Assembly (NCBI GenBank): GCA_021815005.1
Contig: JAKAHL010000082.1
Location: forward strand, 1 to 7,965
DNA from: Chloroflexota bacterium
GTDB taxonomy: Bacteria > Chloroflexota > Limnocylindria > Limnocylindrales > CSP1-4
DNA length: 7,965 nucleotides
Reading direction: 5' to 3'
This document shows positions 6,303 to 7,965 of this stretch, piece after piece. The first letter of the stretch is position 1, and each line of letters opens with the position of its first letter. Below the pieces are notes generated by a model that did not search any database, was not told where the DNA came from, and saw only the letters and a program-made list of their open reading frames with translations. A program made the translations under genes and the position numbers.

Positions 6303-6646
6303 TGGCGTCGGCCGCGCTGGCGGCGGTCGAGGCCCGGCTGCGCGCCATGCTCGAGCCGTATGCCGGGCGCCTGGAGGGGGCGACGATCTACGGCCTGCCG
6401 ACGCTCCGGCGGCCGGGCGCCAAGGCGCACGACTGGTTCGCGTTCGTCAAGCCCGCCGCAGGGCGCGTTTCGCTCTTCCTGCTGCCCGTGCGCACCTGGC
6501 CAGACCTGCTCGACGGCTGCTCGCCAGAGCTGTGCGCGCGCAAGACGGGCGCCTCCACGTTCGCGTTCACGTCGCTCCCGGATGACCTCGCCTCGGACGT
6601 GGAGGCGCTGCTCGCGCGGGCGTTCGAACGGTACGCGGCGGGATAG
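6302..6646 (+). CDS. Small DUF1801/YdhG-like protein
   Basis: A 114-aa protein starts at the ATG overlapping the E1 beta stop (TGATG), so it is probably translated by coupling; its own ribosome-binding site is weak. Residues 1-20 form an Ala/Leu/Arg-rich helix. IYGLPTLRRPGAKAHDWFAFV is followed by beta strands (RVSLFLLPV), then ELCARKTGASTFAFTSL and a C-terminal helix (DVEALLARAFERYA). The order of a YG(L/M)P...R block, a short beta segment, an R/K-KTG...F.F element and a final helix resembles DUF1801 (YdhG-like, related to bacterial frataxin-like folds), but the match is from memory and only moderate. It is cytoplasmic, with no signal or membrane segment. Nothing ties it to 2-oxoacid metabolism except its position. 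It takes the place where an E2 gene would often lie. Confidence 0.8.
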   Translation: MASAALAAVEARLRAMLEPYAGRLEGATIYGLPTLRRPGAKAHDWFAFVKPAAGRVSLFLLPVRTWPDLLDGCSPELCARKTGASTFAFTSLPDDLASDVEALLARAFERYAAG

Positions 6647-6667
6647 TCCGCGCGTGGGCCGTCTCGT

Positions 6668-6722
6668 GGCCCGGGCGTCGCGCGGGTATCGCGCGGGCAT
6701 CGCGGCCCGGGCGTCGCGCGGG
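6668..6722. repeat. Short-period GC-rich repeat
   Basis: GGCCCGGGCGTCGCGCGGG occurs perfectly at 6668-6686 and 6704-6722, a period of 36 bp. The spacer and the following bases (to about 6732) are degenerate copies of a shorter unit of about 11-12 bp (TCGCGCGGG-like). The block fills most of the gap between the operon end and the broken HTH gene. No promoter or clear terminator was recognised in it. Confidence 0.8.
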
Positions 6723-6776
6723 CGTTGTGCGGGCCAGCGTAAGGCGGCGTTGAGCCCAGCCTGACATGGTGCGGCG

Positions 6777-7509
6777 ATGCAGGATATCGAACTCGGTCGA
6801 AAGTTCCGCGTGCTGCGCCACCGCCTCGGCCTGCGCCGCGGCAGGCCTGAGCCAGGACGTCGTGTCGCTCCTCGAGTGCGGCCATGTCGAGGACGTGTCG
6901 GTTCGAGCGCTGCGGGGGATCGCCGGAATCCTGGGCGCGGAGCTGCGCATGGAGGTGTGGTTCCGTGGCGGCGAGCTTGACCGGCTGCTCGACGAGGGCC
7001 ACGCAGCCGTCGTGGCGGCGGTGGTCCGGCGGCTCGAGGCGCTCGGCTGGGACGTTCGACCCGAGGTCTCGTTCGCGGTGTACGGCGAGCGAGGGTCGAT
7101 CGACGTGGCTGCCTGGCACGCCGCGTCGCGGACGCTGCTCATCGTGGAGGTCAAGGCCGAGCCGACGTCGGTCGAGGAGACGCTGCGGCGCCACGACGTG
7201 AGAGTCCGGCTTTCCCCGTCCGCGGCGCGCGAGCGGTTCGGCTGGGAGGCCCGCCGGGTCGCGCGGCTGCTGGTGCTGCCGGCCGGGACCACGCCCCGAC
7301 GCCCGGTGGCGCGCCATGACACCGTGCTGCGGGCGGCGTACCCGCTGCGGGGCCCGGCGCTCCGGCGATGGCTGGCCGCGCCGGCCGGGACGGCAGCCGG
7401 GCTCGCGTATCTGCCGCTCACGAGCCTGGATCGTAGTGGCCGGCCGTCCACCGCCCGAAGGTGCATCCGAGCGCCGTCCCGCGTCGGCGCCGAGCATGGC
7501 CCTCGCTGA
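6777..7509 (+). pseudogene. Frameshifted XRE-HTH protein with PD-(D/E)XK-like C-terminal domain
   Basis: The gene reads in two frames. From ATG 6777 to 6836 it gives MQDIELGRKFRVLRHRLGLR, a normal first helix of an XRE helix-turn-helix. From 6841 another + frame continues with AGLSQDVVSLLECGHVEDVSVRALRGIAGILGAELRMEVWF, the rest of the HTH, and runs to the TGA at 7507-7509. Only four bases (6837-6840) separate the parts, whereas XRE domains need about seven residues there, so about 17 bp appear deleted, removing helix 2. The C-terminal half has EVSFAVYGERGSIDVAAWH...LLIVEVKAE: Glu at 7063, Asp at 7102, and Glu-x-Lys at 7147-7155, the spacing of a PD-(D/E)XK nuclease fold. Similar uncharacterised HTH proteins of about 250 aa are known to me from Chloroflexota; a 17-bp repair would give 249 aa. 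It may be a true pseudogene or an assembly error. An ATG at 6766 could express the C-terminal frame with a nonsense N-terminus. No convincing ribosome-binding site was seen. Confidence 0.7.
6828..6847. repeat. Perfect inverted repeat at the frameshift junction
   Basis: GGCCTGC (6828-6834) and GCAGGCC (6841-6847) are exact complements around GCCGCG. The frame change of the HTH gene lies at 6837-6840, inside this loop. Confidence 0.8.
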
Positions 7510-7584
7510 GTGCTCGCCGCGCACGAACTTGACTCGTCGTCGGCACGCCCGGCGGGCTGCCGCGCCGCCAAGCACGATCACGCT

Positions 7585-7694
7585 TCGTAGGCGGTGGCGC
7601 ATCGCGGTCGGCGGCGACTTGGCCCGACCAGGGATCGTAGGCGGTGCGGCGTTGTGCCTCGGCCGGGAGCAATACGACTCCGGCTCGTAGGCGG
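7585..7694. repeat. Three TCGTAGGCGG elements at exact 50-bp spacing
   Basis: The 10-mer TCGTAGGCGG starts at 7585, 7635 and 7685. The first two copies also share the next two bases (TG). The 40-bp stretches between them differ. A weaker relative, TCGTCGGC, lies at 7537-7544, and TCGTAG also occurs at 7431-7436, near the end of the broken gene. Confidence 0.8.
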
Positions 7695-7749
7695 CGCTTG
7701 AGGGGCGTCGCGTCCGCGCGTCGTCGGGGCCCGGCCACTGACCGGGCGG

Positions 7750-7839
7750 CCCGGCGGCCCGAGGCGAACCGCCCCGCGGCCCAGGGAGCGCCGCGCCCGG
7801 CGGCCCGGCCAGGCTTACCGCCCCGCGGCCCGGGGAGCG
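7750..7839. repeat. GC-rich direct repeat of about 45 bp, two copies
   Basis: Each copy starts with CCCGGCGGCCC (7750-7760 and 7796-7806). After a non-conserved 7- or 10-base stretch, it continues with a 23-bp block (7768-7790 and 7817-7839) that differs at a single base (A7783 versus G7832). The 23-bp blocks are 49 bp apart, close to the 50-bp spacing just upstream. Confidence 0.8.
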
Positions 7840-7908
7840 CGGGCGCCGGCGGCACGAGCCAGGGTCGTGCGCGGCGTTCGCGGCACGCCTCCCCCGGATG
7901 CGCAACAC

Positions 7909-7914
7909 TAGGGT
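7909..7914 (+). promoter_or_regulatory. Candidate -10 element for a gene beyond the window
   Basis: TAGGGT at 7909-7914, in the locally less GC-rich CAACACTAGGGTC, fits TANNNT and resembles TAGAGT and TAGCAT upstream of the zinc-ribbon and lpd genes. No good -35 box was found. It lies about 40 bp before a ribosome-binding site. Confidence 0.3.
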
Positions 7915-7953
7915 CCGCCCAAGCACGCCCGCGTCCCCGCAGGGCGACCAACC

Positions 7954-7960
7954 GGAGGAA
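7954..7960 (+). promoter_or_regulatory. Ribosome-binding site of a gene starting at the window edge
   Basis: GGAGGAA followed by CCGCC ends the window. With normal spacing the start codon should lie within the first few bases after position 7965, so a + strand gene very probably begins there. Confidence 0.65.
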
Positions 7961-7965
7961 CCGCC

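Larger units (their letters stand above)
7510..7965. other. 456-bp region without a recognisable gene
   Basis: Open frames here are Arg/Pro/Gly-rich in every frame, as expected from non-coding GC-rich sequence, and none has a family motif or a good start. No tRNA or transposon end was recognised. The region holds three equally spaced TCGTAGGCGG elements (7585-7694), a GC-rich direct repeat (7750-7839), and promoter- and RBS-like signals for a gene beyond the window edge. Confidence 0.6.

Noticed and set aside
7671..7680. AATACGACTC, identical to part of the T7 RNA polymerase promoter
   Set aside because: Only ten bases match; the following ACTATAG needed for T7 promoter function is absent, and no phage or vector sequence surrounds it.
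7585..7694. CRISPR array, or 16S rRNA fragment because of CGTAGGCGG
   Set aside because: A 10-bp repeat is too short for a CRISPR repeat and no cas genes are present. CGTAGGCGG also occurs in 16S rRNA, but the flanking bases do not continue any rRNA sequence that I recognise.
6388..7951. Long - strand open frames covering the pseudogene and the 3' non-coding region
   Set aside because: Their repeated RDTRATPGPR-like sequence comes from the DNA repeats, and the composition is Arg/Pro/Ser-rich. They conflict with the clear homology of the + strand HTH/nuclease-like gene.

Overview
The window is a very GC-rich bacterial segment (codon third positions are almost all G or C). All supported genes are on the + strand. 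The best guess is Chloroflexota (Limnocylindria/Ellin6529-like), with a high-GC actinobacterium as the alternative. This rests on remembered family distribution: a Gly/Tyr-rich two-zinc-ribbon protein and an XRE-HTH protein with a nuclease-like C-terminal domain. No rRNA, tRNA, transposase, phage gene or CRISPR array was seen.

Layout: (1) the tail of an unrecognised gene (3-179); (2) glpD, FAD-dependent glycerol-3-phosphate dehydrogenase (218-1867); (3) a 214-bp intergenic region with a candidate promoter and an RNA hairpin that would bury the Shine-Dalgarno sequence of the next gene; (4) a 131-aa double zinc-ribbon protein with a Gly/Ser/Tyr linker (2082-2477), followed by a GC-rich terminator-like hairpin; (5) a 2-oxoacid dehydrogenase operon: lpd (E3, 2712-4133), E1 alpha (4186-5319), E1 beta (5319-6302) and a 114-aa DUF1801-like protein (6302-6646), the last three joined by TGATG overlaps; (6) a short-period GC-rich repeat block (6668-6722); (7) a frameshifted XRE-HTH / PD-(D/E)XK-like gene (6777-7509); (8) about 450 bp without a gene, holding repeats spaced about 50 bp apart and ending in a strong ribosome-binding site for a gene just beyond the window.

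E1 alpha and E1 beta would form the thiamine-diphosphate decarboxylase of a branched-chain-type 2-oxoacid dehydrogenase complex, and Lpd would reoxidise its lipoyl groups. The lipoylated E2 acyltransferase needed to complete the complex is not in the window. GlpD separately feeds electrons from glycerol-3-phosphate to the respiratory chain.

The metabolic genes are ordinary. The most unusual points are the possible SD-sequestering leader of the zinc-ribbon gene, the HTH-nuclease-like gene broken exactly at the loop of a perfect inverted repeat, the exact 50-bp spacing of three repeats in the 3' non-coding region, and the duplicated Gly-rich tail on E1 alpha.
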